Assembly: GCA_001465015.1 (NCBI GenBank)
Contig: LNEO01000273.1
Coordinates: 1 to 51,994 of the forward strand
DNA: 51,994 nucleotides
Direction: 5' to 3'
Origin: Deltaproteobacteria bacterium Ga0077539
GTDB lineage: Bacteria; Myxococcota_A; Polyangia; Polyangiales; Ga0077539
The notes under the pieces are model-generated. The model saw only the letters and a program-made list of their open reading frames with translations, searched no databases and had not been told where the DNA came from. The first letter of the stretch is position 1, and each line of letters begins with the position of its first letter. A program made the translations under genes and the position numbers. Of this stretch, positions 8,640 to 17,340 are shown piece by piece.

Positions 8640-9470
8640 GTGCTCCAGAACCGCGCCGTGTTCGAAGCGAAGACCGCGCTGCAAGCGAAGGACGATCAAC
8701 GGATCTGGTTTCTGTTTCGCGGCGAAGAGCTGCTCGTCCGCGACCAAGAGGGGCAGCGCGCGACGCCTTGGGTCGGGCCGCTTCCAGCTTCCTTCGAGAC
8801 GCGCGACGAGCTCGCGCTCGGAGTGCTCGACGGCAAACCAGCCTTCGCGTGCATCGTGTCCGACGACGCCATCGCCCCAGAAGGGACACGGTTCTCGCCG
8901 CTTCGTCCGCTGCACGCCCTGCTCGACGCGAGCGCGTTCGACGCAGCGTCGCTGGGCGCGCAGCTCGTGTACTTCGCGCGGCACTATCGGTTCTGCGCGC
9001 GCTGTGCCCATCCGCTCGAGGCCGTCGCAGACAGCCGCGTGCGGCGGTGCACGAGCTGCGCGCACGAGTGGTACCCGCGCGTCTCGCCCTGCGCGATCGT
9101 GCTGATCCACCACGATGATCGACTGCTGATGACCCGCCAGGCACGCTATCCCGCGGGGATGTACGGGCTCGTCGCGGGCTTCGTCGAGCCCAACGAGTCG
9201 GTCGAGGCGTGCGCGGCGCGCGAGGCGCTCGAAGAGTGCGGGGCGCGCGTGCGGGACGTGCGCTACTTCGGCTCGCAGCCCTGGCCCTTTCCGCACCAGC
9301 TCATGGTGGGGTTTATCGCGGAGTACGACGGCGGCGAGCTCATCGTGGATCGCGGAGAGCTCGAGGACGCGCGGTGGTTCTCTCGCGACGCGCTGCCCAC
9401 GTTGCCGCCGCCCGTGAGCATCGCGCGCAAGATGATCGACGCGTGGTCGCGCGGCGACTTCGAGCGATAG
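8640..9470 (+). CDS. nudC: NADH pyrophosphatase (Nudix, NudC)
   Basis: 276 aa from a GTG at 8640. The protein has the full NudC order: N-terminal domain (1-~112), a zinc ribbon with C119/C122 and C137/C140 (RFCARC...RRCTSC), then the Nudix hydrolase domain. The Nudix box runs 180-201 (GFVEPNESVEACAAREALEE then CG) with the catalytic R194-E195 and E198-E199. The NudC-specific tail SQPWPFPHQLM is present just after it. The enzyme splits NADH to NMNH and AMP, and members of this group also remove NAD caps from RNA. All ligands and catalytic residues are present. It is transcribed alone, divergent from a membrane-protein gene and convergent with the metallophosphoesterase gene 17 bp away. Confidence 0.96.
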   Translation: MLQNRAVFEAKTALQAKDDQRIWFLFRGEELLVRDQEGQRATPWVGPLPASFETRDELALGVLDGKPAFACIVSDDAIAPEGTRFSPLRPLHALLDASAFDAASLGAQLVYFARHYRFCARCAHPLEAVADSRVRRCTSCAHEWYPRVSPCAIVLIHHDDRLLMTRQARYPAGMYGLVAGFVEPNESVEACAAREALEECGARVRDVRYFGSQPWPFPHQLMVGFIAEYDGGELIVDRGELEDARWFSRDALPTLPPPVSIARKMIDAWSRGDFER

Positions 9471-9487
9471 CGCGGGACGGCCGCCGG

Positions 9488-10903
9488 TCAGGCAGCGACC
9501 CGGCGGGCAGCGCGCACTCGACCGTGGCGCTTCCGGAGGGTGACCGTCGGTCTCTCGGCGGACGCAGGCGTGATCGTGACGCCGTCGAATCGGTAGAGGC
9601 CGCCCTCGAAGAGCGAGCCCTCGCTGCGCAGCCACACAAAGGGCTGCGCGGTTTGGACGGGATGTGCGCAGGCGATGTCGAGGTACATCGGCGCCCACGA
9701 GCCGCAATTGCCAAAGAAGACGCCTCCCGCCCACTCTCCCTCGGGGATGTGCGTGTGTCCAAACACCACCGCTCTTGCGTCATGAACCTTCGCGATCGCG
9801 CGCTGCGCGCGACGAACCGAGCGATAGTTCTCCGCGAGCTCCCCTTCGGGAACGACGAATCGAAACAGCACCGCCAGCGCGACCGTCGCGGCGAGCGCGA
9901 TCAGGCCCGCGCTGCGATCGAGCCAGAACAGCGACAGCGAGAGCAGCGTCGCGAGCGCGTGCGCGAAGCGATCGAGGCAGAGCAGTCGCACCGCGCGCTC
10001 GAGCGCGGCGGGCTGCTCGAGGTTGCTGTGCTCGAGCAATGTCTGAGCGTCGCAGCCCGTCTCGTGCGCAGCGCGAACGATGCTCACGACGTCGCGCGGG
10101 CCGTGCTTGCGCTCGGTCTCTCGCAGGAGGCTCGCCGCCACGAGCAGCGTACCGAACACCCATCGAAGCGCGAGCGAGCGTCGCGTAAACGCGTAGTACC
10201 GCAGCCAGTGCGTGAAGTATCCGCCCAGCGAGAGCAGAAAGCTCTCGTCGACGTTGGGGTTGAAGAACCCGAGTCGACCGATCAAGTGTCGCATCGTGAG
10301 TGACCCGAGCGTCTGTTGCAGCTCGGGCCGCTTCGACGACACCGGCCACAGCGGGTGCGGGACGCTCGTGTACGAGTCGTATTGCTGTCCGTGCTCGATC
10401 AAGATCCCGTCGTGCGTCTTGTGAAACCAGCCCTTGATCCCTAGCTGACCCATCCGTCGCGGCACGCTCGCGGGCTCGACGCCAACCCGGCCGAGGGCGC
10501 GTTCGATCCGCGCTCGCAACGCCGCCCGAACGGGCTCGAGGACGAGCGGCAGGTCGTGGTTTCCGGAGATGAACACAACGCGTTGCCCCCGCGACAGAAC
10601 GGTCGCGACCGCGTCGAGAAAGCGCTCGTGGTCATCGAGGATCGAGTGCATTCGTTCGACCGCGCTTCGAAGGTCGCGCGGAGGGTCTTCGCAGCCGTCG
10701 GGACGGGCGATATCGAAGTCGAACACGTCTCCGTTGAAGACCACCTCGATCGAGCCAGGCGCCGAGCCCAGCGTGAGTCGATCGAGCAGCGATGCGATTC
10801 GCTCGTCGGGAAAGTACCGACGCTGTCGATACCGCATCCAAAGCCCGTCGCCAGGCGCCGCCTCCCACAGATGCAGATCGGACAACACGATGGTGTGCTT
10901 CAT
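9488..10903 (-). CDS. Calcineurin-like metallophosphoesterase with an internal membrane hairpin
   Basis: 471 aa from the ATG at 10903; the open frame extends further upstream but without family features. Metal-site motifs are in the expected order: D9-x-H11 (LSDLHL), GD59 (FNGDVFDF), GNHD (114-117), H171 (EHGQQYD) and GHTH (382-385). Between the GNHD block and GHTH there is a ~210-residue insertion with two adjacent hydrophobic helices at ~313-329 and ~332-351 (a third, ~247-260, is weaker), so the enzyme is probably membrane-attached with both catalytic halves on one side. Overall layout recalls UDP-2,3-diacylglucosamine hydrolase-like and related phosphoesterases, but the substrate is unknown. 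Divergent from the phoD-like gene. Confidence 0.85.
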   Translation of the reverse strand: MKHTIVLSDLHLWEAAPGDGLWMRYRQRRYFPDERIASLLDRLTLGSAPGSIEVVFNGDVFDFDIARPDGCEDPPRDLRSAVERMHSILDDHERFLDAVATVLSRGQRVVFISGNHDLPLVLEPVRAALRARIERALGRVGVEPASVPRRMGQLGIKGWFHKTHDGILIEHGQQYDSYTSVPHPLWPVSSKRPELQQTLGSLTMRHLIGRLGFFNPNVDESFLLSLGGYFTHWLRYYAFTRRSLALRWVFGTLLVAASLLRETERKHGPRDVVSIVRAAHETGCDAQTLLEHSNLEQPAALERAVRLLCLDRFAHALATLLSLSLFWLDRSAGLIALAATVALAVLFRFVVPEGELAENYRSVRRAQRAIAKVHDARAVVFGHTHIPEGEWAGGVFFGNCGSWAPMYLDIACAHPVQTAQPFVWLRSEGSLFEGGLYRFDGVTITPASAERPTVTLRKRHGRVRAARRVAA

Positions 10904-11168
10904 CGACACGAGCCTCGTCGAGCGCAGAGCTTGCGAGTCGTTCGTGTCGAACTCGAGGAGCGTAGGTGCCTTCGTGGACACGACGAGCGCTAGAGTTGAC
11001 CGAAGATTCACAGCATGACTCGGGGTCATCTGCGCGTACATCCGCGCCGTCATCGTCCCCTGCGTCGCGTGGCGTGGCGCTGTTCCTGCCCGCGCGAGAT
11101 CGCTTCGACCCGACGCCGTCCCGAGATCGTCACAATGGCGTCGCGGAGTCGTGAGAGCCTCGCGCGCG
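10904..11168. promoter_or_regulatory. Divergent intergenic region between metallophosphoesterase and phoD
   Basis: A 265-bp gap separates the starts of two divergent phosphoesterase genes, so it must carry the promoters of both. I do not see a convincing sigma-70 hexamer pair or a Pho-box direct repeat by eye. It is annotated only because of gene orientation. Confidence 0.4.
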
Positions 11169-12881
11169 ATGAAGATCGAACGAAGGCGTTTTCTTCGAAC
11201 GACGCTGGGAGCGTCGCTCGCTGCAGGGCTGCTTCCGAGGTGTGGACCAGGCGCGGCTCCCGCCGATGCGCAGCCCGAGGGCTCGCTCGACGCATCGCAG
11301 CCGGACGCAGAGCTCGATGCTGGCGCTGACAGCACGATGCCGCCCGCGGACACCGGCGTATTGCCGGACGGGGGCTGCCTCGCACGCGCGAGCGAGTTCG
11401 GTCCTGGCGAGGGTGTGTTTCGCCACGGCGTCGCGAGCGGAGACCCGCTGACCGACTCGGTGATCTTGTGGACGCGCGTCACGCCGCCAGCCGCGACGAT
11501 GATGGTCGAGGTGACCTACGAGCTCTCGACCGAGCGCACCTTCGCGACCATCACGCGAACGGGGATGATCAGCACGAGCGCCGCGCGAGACTTCACAGTC
11601 AAGGTCGACGCCAACGGGCTCAGCGCGGGCCGCACGTACTACTATCGGTTTCGCGCGATGGGAGCGGTTTCTCCGATCGGTCGCACGCGCACCGCGCCCG
11701 ACGGGGACATCTCGCGCCTGCGCTTCGCGGTGGTCTCGTGCTCGTCCTATGGGCACGGATACTTTCACGCGTACAAGGCGCTCTCTCGGCGCGCGGACCT
11801 CGACGCCGTCGTTCACCTCGGCGACTACATCTACGAGTACGCCACCGCCCTCGACGCTCCGTGCTTCGGAAAGAGCTACGGCGCGGTCCGCCCCTACGAC
11901 CCACCACACGTTATCAAGACGCTCGAAGACTACCGGCGCAGGTACGCGCACTATCGTCGAGACCCGGACCTGCAGGACGCCCACCGCCAGCACCCGTTTA
12001 TCACCGTGTGGGACGACCACGAGTTTGCGGACAACGCGCACACGTCCGGCGCCGAGGACCACACGGCGGCCGACGGAGACTGGGAGCAGCGAAAGCGCGT
12101 GGCGAAGCAGGTGTACGCTGAATGGATGCCGATCCGCGAGCAAATGGACGGGCGAATCTACCGCCGGCTGCGCTTCGGCTCGCTCGTCGACCTCGTGCTC
12201 TTGGACACGCGGATCGAGGGCCGAGACGCCCAGGTCGCGCGCCCGTCGTCCCCCGAGCGAACCAACGCGATGCGCCAGCTGCTCGGAGCACAGCAAGAAG
12301 CGTGGCTCGCGACGCAGCTCGCCGACGCGGGCGGGCGATGGAAGCTCCTCGGACAGCAAGTGATGATGGCCGCCGCGCTGGACTCGATCCCCAACACCGA
12401 TCAGTGGGACGGCTATCCCGCGGCGAGACAGCGCTTCTTCGACCTGCTCGCGAGAGGACCCGTCCGTGACGTCGTCGTGCTGACCGGAGACATCCACTCG
12501 TCGTGGGCGTGGGACGTCGTTCCGGAGGGGGTGACGTACGACCGCACGACGGGGGCGGGCGCGGTGGCAGTTGAATTCGTGTGTCCAGCGGTCACTTCGC
12601 CAGGGTTTCCGGCGGCGATCGGCACGACGTTCGCGAACGAGATCCGTTCGATGAAGCCCAATCTGTCGTTCATCGAGCTCGTCAAGCGCGGCTACATGGT
12701 GCTCGACGTGACCAACGAACGAGTCGAGTCCGCGTGGTTCTTGTACGACCGCATCGACGTCAGCACCGCGCAGACCGAGCGGGTCGCGGGCGTGCGCGCA
12801 GTGTCTCGGGGAGTATCCCGACTGCGTGAGGTCGCGACGCCCGCCGAGCCCCGCGGCGACGCTCCGCCGCTCGCTCCTTGA
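11169..12881 (+). CDS. phoD: Alkaline phosphatase D (PhoD-like), Tat-exported
   Basis: 570 aa from the ATG at 11169; a GTG at 11151 would add six residues ahead of the Tat motif. The N-terminus is a twin-arginine signal (KIERRRFLRTTLGAS), followed by an Asp/Pro/Ala-rich linker of ~60 residues typical of surface proteins here. Then come the PhoD N-terminal beta domain (GVASGDPLTDSVILWTRVTP) and the catalytic domain with VSCSSY, HLGDYIYEY, WDDHEFADN and TGDIHSSW, which hold the calcium/iron ligands of PhoD enzymes. The family hydrolyses phosphodiesters and phosphomonoesters outside the cytoplasmic membrane. The Cys at residue 25 (LLPRC) is not a good lipobox. No Pho box could be assigned with confidence in the 265-bp gap upstream. 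Convergent with the next gene, 10 bp apart. Confidence 0.93.
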   Translation: MKIERRRFLRTTLGASLAAGLLPRCGPGAAPADAQPEGSLDASQPDAELDAGADSTMPPADTGVLPDGGCLARASEFGPGEGVFRHGVASGDPLTDSVILWTRVTPPAATMMVEVTYELSTERTFATITRTGMISTSAARDFTVKVDANGLSAGRTYYYRFRAMGAVSPIGRTRTAPDGDISRLRFAVVSCSSYGHGYFHAYKALSRRADLDAVVHLGDYIYEYATALDAPCFGKSYGAVRPYDPPHVIKTLEDYRRRYAHYRRDPDLQDAHRQHPFITVWDDHEFADNAHTSGAEDHTAADGDWEQRKRVAKQVYAEWMPIREQMDGRIYRRLRFGSLVDLVLLDTRIEGRDAQVARPSSPERTNAMRQLLGAQQEAWLATQLADAGGRWKLLGQQVMMAAALDSIPNTDQWDGYPAARQRFFDLLARGPVRDVVVLTGDIHSSWAWDVVPEGVTYDRTTGAGAVAVEFVCPAVTSPGFPAAIGTTFANEIRSMKPNLSFIELVKRGYMVLDVTNERVESAWFLYDRIDVSTAQTERVAGVRAVSRGVSRLREVATPAEPRGDAPPLAP

Positions 12882-12891
12882 GCGAGGACGA

Positions 12892-13617
12892 CTACTTCGC
12901 CTTGCCGCGCCAGAGCCAGTCAGCGCGCACGAAGCGCTCGTCGAGCAGCCACTCGGGACGCGCTGCCCGCGCGGCGAGCGATCCGCCCAACGTCGCGAGC
13001 ACGCCCTCGAGCCCCTCGGCGCGCACGGCGGGCTCCAGACGCCACGCCGCGAGCGATCGACGCGCCTCGCGCTCGGCCGCCGCCGGAGAAAACCCGAGCT
13101 CGGTCGCGAGAACCACCGACAGCATCGCGGGCTCGCGAATCGCGTGGAGCGCTCCTTGCCAGTACGCGTCGATCGCCGCGCGCACGCACTCTGGATCCTG
13201 ATCGAGGTGCTGGTTGGGGGCGACGAGCACAGCCCGTGGAGGGAGCTCGATCACACGACTTCCGACGGTCGCCCACGGAACGAGCGGCTCGCCCGCGATC
13301 GCTGAATAGTCCGCTGGCGCCACCGCGGCGCACACGATCTTGGCTGGCAATCCCTCGAGGATCGCGCGCGCCGCGTGGCTCGCGCTCATCGCTGCGAGCG
13401 TGCAGCTGGCGCGCTCGATGGACGCGAGGAGTCCTCGGTGGTCGGGCTGTGCCACCACGCGCACGCCGGGTCGGCCCGTGGCGCGCGGATCGAAGATCGC
13501 CGCGGCGAACATCGCGGGGTACACCGGGGAGGGCTCGATGGCGCAGACGTCGACGCGGACGATCGCGCAGTCTTGGTAGCCGTAGGTCGACGTCGAGAGA
13601 TCAATGGCGGCGTTCAT
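12892..13617 (-). CDS. NMT1/SsuA-like substrate-binding-fold protein without signal peptide
   Basis: 241 aa from the ATG at 13617; a GTG at 13680 would add 21 residues that look non-conserved. The C-terminal half resembles type II periplasmic binding proteins of the NMT1/TauA/SsuA kind: a strand (RAVLVAPNQHL) followed by a helix DPECVRAAIDAYWQGALHAI, a segment like ATELGFSPAAAEREARRSL, and an ending close to DERFVRADW. The N-terminus (MNAAIDLSTSTYGYQDCAIV) starts directly in the fold with no signal peptide or lipobox. No ABC transporter gene is adjacent. A cytoplasmic ligand-binding or enzyme role (as in menaquinone futalosine-pathway MqnA/MqnD-type proteins) is conceivable, but I see no specific motif. 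The family call is a judgement from pattern alone. Confidence 0.5.
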   Translation of the reverse strand: MNAAIDLSTSTYGYQDCAIVRVDVCAIEPSPVYPAMFAAAIFDPRATGRPGVRVVAQPDHRGLLASIERASCTLAAMSASHAARAILEGLPAKIVCAAVAPADYSAIAGEPLVPWATVGSRVIELPPRAVLVAPNQHLDQDPECVRAAIDAYWQGALHAIREPAMLSVVLATELGFSPAAAEREARRSLAAWRLEPAVRAEGLEGVLATLGGSLAARAARPEWLLDERFVRADWLWRGKAK

Positions 13618-13822
13618 GGCGGGCAGCGTGACGGACGCCCGTGACGAAGCTCCATCCGGCGCGTGTGAAGCAATCACCACGTCCGTGACAGCTCCGATGC
13701 TCGAGTCCCTCGTCGCTCGATCGACTTTCTATTGTGTCACTCGCGCAACACCTCCGTCGCGCGGGCGAAACAGCTGCTCGCAGCGCTACCGCTCTCGCTC
13801 GGTTCGTTGGTAGGCGAGCGCC

Positions 13823-15289
13823 GTGCAAATCTCGCGACTGCTCGGGGCGCTCTCTGTCTCGGCGGCGCTCTCCTGCGAACCCGCAGCGGAGCTTCGCGAA
13901 GACCGTCTCGTCTCGACCATCGTGCGCGCCGAGCACCCCTGGCTTCGCGTCCGAGCTCCCCTCGTGGCGCGCAAGTTCGAGCGCATGAACGCGAGGCTCT
14001 ACGACTTCTATCGCGGCACCTATCCAGTGTTCGCGCGGGACGCGCTCGAAGGAGAGGCCGGCGCGGCGCGCACGGAGTTCGCGCCCGGAGCGCTCGTCGC
14101 CGGGATCGGCGACGCGCACCCAGAAAACGTGGGCGTCCTGCTCGGCGCAGACGACGCGCTCGGGCTGGAGTTCAACGACTTCGACGCGGCAGATCGCGTT
14201 CCGTACTACTGGGACTTGCGGCGGCTGGCCGCGGGCGTCCTGCTCGCCGCCAACGAGTCGAACGAGAGCGATCCTGCCGCGCGCGCGGCGCTCATCGCGG
14301 GTGCGCCGGCCGCAGCCCGCGCGGCAGTGTCGGCCTACCTCGACGCGGTTCGCGCCCACCTTCGCGGAGCGCCCCTCGAGCGCCGCGCGGATGGCGCGGG
14401 CGCCCCTCCCCTCGAGGACCTATTTCGTCGCGGAAATCGCGATCGAATCGCTCGCGCCGAGCTCACCGAGCTCACCGTGATGGCCGATGGTCAGCGTCGC
14501 TTTCTTCGCGGCGCGCCTGATCCCGCAGCGCCGACCGAGACGCTCGAGGAGCTGCCGCTCTTCGCGATGGAGTCGCTTCCAGCGCTGCTCGAGCGCTATC
14601 GCGAGCGGCTCGAGACCCAACGCGAACGCGAGTTCTTCGCGGTCCTCGACGCCGTTCGTCAGTTCGGCAGCGGCGTCGCGAGCATGCCGCGCATCCGCGT
14701 CCTGGTGCTCGTTCGCGGGCCGACCGACGCCGCAGACGACGACGTCGTGCTCGAGATCAAAGAGCTCGGCGACTCGGGCGCTCCGGGGACGGTCCCGCCC
14801 GCGGTGTGGGCGGACACCGCGTCCGAGCGCGTGCGATCGAGCGCGTACCGAGCCTGGGGCACAGCGGCCCGAGAGCCGTTCTGGTCCGCCGATCACTGGC
14901 TCGGAATGCCCGTGCAGATCCGCGCCGAACGCGAGGCGCACAAGAGCCTTCGCACCGCGCGACTCACGGGCGCCAACGGCACGACTGCCGCGCTCGAAGC
15001 GACCGCACGAGCGATCGGCGCGCTCCTCGCGCGCGTCCACTGCTCCTCGGAAGAAGGGCTGCTCACAGCCGCCGCGATCGATCGCGCGGTCAGCGACGGG
15101 AGCCCCGAGCGCTTCGTCGATGAGCACACGAGCGCATCGGTCGCGTACGCGGCGGTCGTTGCGCAAGACTGGGAGCGCTTTCGCAGCGCTCTCCGCGCGC
15201 GCGGTCCCCTGCTCGGATTCGTGCCCGACCCCGAAGACGCGCCGAGCACCGACGCACGCGCTCTCTTGTTCGCAGAGGCAACGCGATGA
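13823..15289 (+). CDS. DUF2252 family protein with N-terminal export signal
   Basis: 488 aa from a GTG at 13823. DUF2252 hallmarks are all present: FYRGTYPVFARD near 58-70, GDAHPENVG (~95-103), LEFNDFDAADRVPYYWDLRRL (~110-130, first 20 residues are the block) and a C-terminal region with ADHWLGMPVQ. The GDxHxEN and NDFD motifs echo the catalytic loop and DFG of aminoglycoside-kinase-like folds, and the biochemical role of the family is not established as far as I know. Unlike typical members it opens with a short hydrophobic leader ending in Cys (LLGALSVSAALSC), suggesting export or lipidation, although ALSC is a weak lipobox. Its stop overlaps the start of the porin-like gene (ATGA), so the two are translationally coupled. 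Confidence 0.85.
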   Translation: MQISRLLGALSVSAALSCEPAAELREDRLVSTIVRAEHPWLRVRAPLVARKFERMNARLYDFYRGTYPVFARDALEGEAGAARTEFAPGALVAGIGDAHPENVGVLLGADDALGLEFNDFDAADRVPYYWDLRRLAAGVLLAANESNESDPAARAALIAGAPAAARAAVSAYLDAVRAHLRGAPLERRADGAGAPPLEDLFRRGNRDRIARAELTELTVMADGQRRFLRGAPDPAAPTETLEELPLFAMESLPALLERYRERLETQREREFFAVLDAVRQFGSGVASMPRIRVLVLVRGPTDAADDDVVLEIKELGDSGAPGTVPPAVWADTASERVRSSAYRAWGTAAREPFWSADHWLGMPVQIRAEREAHKSLRTARLTGANGTTAALEATARAIGALLARVHCSSEEGLLTAAAIDRAVSDGSPERFVDEHTSASVAYAAVVAQDWERFRSALRARGPLLGFVPDPEDAPSTDARALLFAEATR

Positions 15290-16569
15290 AACGTCGATCA
15301 ACAGCCATCTTCACGTTCGCCATCAGCTCGATGATTTGCTCGATGACCATGGGTCAGTCGATGCCCGTCGCCGAGCCTCCGGCGTCTTCTCAGGTGGCTC
15401 CAGACACGAGCGGCACAACGTCGACCGTGGCGACACCAGCGGTCACGCCCGCGACAGCTCCCGCAACGACTGGCGCGACGACAGCCAACGCGCCCGCGCC
15501 TGCTACCGCGCCCGCCGCGCCGAGCGCGCAGGAGGTCGAACACGGCAACATCGGAGCGGAGCCGACCCCTGCAGGGCGCTTTGCGTTCTCGACGCAGGCG
15601 GGCGCGCATCGGCTCTTCGTTCGCGCAGGGGTCGACGTGATCGCGCAGTACGCGCTGCGGATCACGGACACACCCGCGGGCCCCGATTGGTTTCACCGCT
15701 TCGATCTCGGCCGCGCGCACGCGGCGCTCGCGGTCTCGTGGGGTCCTGCGCGAGCGAGGCTCGTGCTCGAAGCGGTGCGCTCGGCGTCGGAAGGCGCGCT
15801 GCTCGGAGTCGCCGGAGACAGCCTGCTCTTTCGTGTGCGTGAAGGGTTCGCTGCGTGGCGGCCGTTCTCGTGGCTCGAAGCGCAGGCGGGAGTCGTTCCG
15901 ACGTTGACGATCCCGACGCTCGAAGTGGCGTGGGCCTCGCGCGCGATCGCGCCAGCCTCGCTCGAGAGCACTGGCCTCGCGTCGCCTGCGGACCTCGGCG
16001 TCACCGTGCGCGCGGCGCTCCCTCGCTCGCTCGGGACGCTCGCGATCGGCGCGTTCAACGGCGAGGGCTACGCGCTGCGCGAGCTCAACCGCGGAAAGAA
16101 CCTCGAGTTCGCGATGGACCTCCGTCCGTTCGCGACCCTCGGCCTGCCCGAGCTCGCGCTCGTCGCCTCGTTCGTCCTCGGCTCCTCGGGCACGGGCCGC
16201 GCGCGCTCGGATCGGCTCACGGTCGGCGCGCAGTTCGACCGACCGCGATACGGCGGCGGAGCGATGACCACCGTCGCGTGGGGCGTCGCAGACTCGAGCG
16301 AGCGCACGAGCGTCCTCGCCGAGGCCTTCGCCCGCGTCGAGCCCGTCCAGCGCTGGCTGCTCTCAGCCCGCGTCACCTACTGGAACCGCAACCTCGCACT
16401 CGCGGACGACTCGCTGTGGACGGTGCTCTTCGGCACCGGCGTCCGCCTCGCCGACCCGCTGTCTGCGTGGGTCGCAGTGAGCCGCTCGATCGCCGGCCCC
16501 TCCACGTTGTCCGCGCTTCCGGGATCAGCAGCGTGGGAGATCCGCGCCGTCACCCGCGCAGTGTTTTAG
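15286..16569 (+). CDS. Porin-like outer-membrane beta-barrel protein
   Basis: 427 aa, ATG overlapping the DUF2252 stop by 4 nt. A signal peptide (MKRRSTAIFTFAISSMICS) is followed by a ~60-residue Ala/Pro/Thr linker. From residue ~95 on there are alternating hydrophobic/polar strands (HRLFVRAGVDVIAQYALRI, ARARLVLEAVRSASEG, RRWLLSARVTYWN-like) and the protein ends in phenylalanine (RAVTRAVF), as outer-membrane barrels do. The general plan is that of phosphate-selective (OprO/P-type) porins, but I cannot assign a substrate. Coupling to an exported DUF2252 protein suggests the two act together in the envelope. Confidence 0.75.
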   Translation: MKRRSTAIFTFAISSMICSMTMGQSMPVAEPPASSQVAPDTSGTTSTVATPAVTPATAPATTGATTANAPAPATAPAAPSAQEVEHGNIGAEPTPAGRFAFSTQAGAHRLFVRAGVDVIAQYALRITDTPAGPDWFHRFDLGRAHAALAVSWGPARARLVLEAVRSASEGALLGVAGDSLLFRVREGFAAWRPFSWLEAQAGVVPTLTIPTLEVAWASRAIAPASLESTGLASPADLGVTVRAALPRSLGTLAIGAFNGEGYALRELNRGKNLEFAMDLRPFATLGLPELALVASFVLGSSGTGRARSDRLTVGAQFDRPRYGGGAMTTVAWGVADSSERTSVLAEAFARVEPVQRWLLSARVTYWNRNLALADDSLWTVLFGTGVRLADPLSAWVAVSRSIAGPSTLSALPGSAAWEIRAVTRAVF

Positions 16570-16609
16570 TTCGTCAATTGAATACACACATCACAATTCG
16601 AGGTCCTCG

Positions 16610-17269
16610 ATGAAGCTCTACTCCCCCCTCGCCGCGCTCGCCGTCTCGCTCGTGATCTCGGGTTGCGCCGAGGTCGCGGTTACACGCGACACCGGCGTCG
16701 ATCGCCAGAACGTCGACAGCGCCGCGCCCACGGACAGCGGCGTCGAGATGGACGCGACGAGCACCACGGACTCGGGCGTCGCTCCGATCGACGTGGCTCC
16801 GGGCGCCTCGCGCGTCACGATCAACGAGATCCGCGCCGAAGGCGAAGACTGGATCGAGCTCTTCAACGCGGGCTCGTCGCCGGCGGACTTGAGCGGCTGG
16901 GGCGTCACCGACAGCGAGGCGGACATGGACGCCCGCGTTCCTTCTGCCGCGAGGTTTCCTGCAGGAACGACGCTCGCCCCCGGCGCCTTCCTGCTGCTCG
17001 TCGTCGACCTCGCCGAGGCCGGCGCTGGCCCGCAGATGCGCTGTCTCTCCGATGGTGGCCCGATGACTTGCTATCACGGCACCTTCGGCATCAGCGCGAG
17101 CCGCGGAGAAGCGCTGCACCTGTTGGATCCCTCCAACCGCATCGTCGAGTCCGCGCTCTACCCCATGAACGCCGCGATGGCAGGCGAGAGCTGGGGACGA
17201 CTGCCCAACGGGACCGGCGCGTTCGTACGCAACAGGCTCACGCCAGGCGGCGCCAACGCCGCGCCTTGA
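16610..17269 (+). CDS. Lipoprotein with lamin-tail (LTD) domain
   Basis: 219 aa, ATG start 40 bp after the porin gene. The signal peptide ends in a good lipobox (SLVISGC), predicting acylation of Cys19. A Thr/Asp/Gly-rich linker (TRDTGV, PTDSGVEMDA, TTDSGVAP) leads to an LTD domain at ~68-200 beginning VTINEIRAEGEDWIELFN and continuing DLSGWGVTD, the typical immunoglobulin-like fold found in secreted bacterial nucleases and surface proteins. No catalytic partner domain is attached. The linker motif is the same as that expanded in the next gene, which hints at shared surface targeting or shared origin. Confidence 0.87.
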   Translation: MKLYSPLAALAVSLVISGCAEVAVTRDTGVDRQNVDSAAPTDSGVEMDATSTTDSGVAPIDVAPGASRVTINEIRAEGEDWIELFNAGSSPADLSGWGVTDSEADMDARVPSAARFPAGTTLAPGAFLLLVVDLAEAGAGPQMRCLSDGGPMTCYHGTFGISASRGEALHLLDPSNRIVESALYPMNAAMAGESWGRLPNGTGAFVRNRLTPGGANAAP

Positions 17270-17286
17270 ACAACCCGACGCGCGAC

Positions 17287-17319
17287 CGAATCACTGCTAC
17301 ACCCGCTCGCTCGAATCAC
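17287..17319 (+). promoter_or_regulatory. Paired 8-bp direct repeat upstream of the DTGV lipoprotein
   Basis: CGAATCAC occurs at 17287-17294 and again at 17312-17319, spaced 25 bp start to start, in the 71-bp gap before the lipoprotein ATG at 17341. The spacing is about two and a half helical turns. A GAGGA ribosome-binding sequence lies just before the start. This could be a protein-binding site, but the repeat is short and may be chance. Confidence 0.25.
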
Positions 17320-17340
17320 CGATACTGTGAGGATCCTTCC

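Noticed and set aside
6238..9105. A very long open frame overlapping SulP, the membrane protein and NudC
   Set aside because: It is Arg-rich with no family features and lies across three real genes; a product of high third-position GC.
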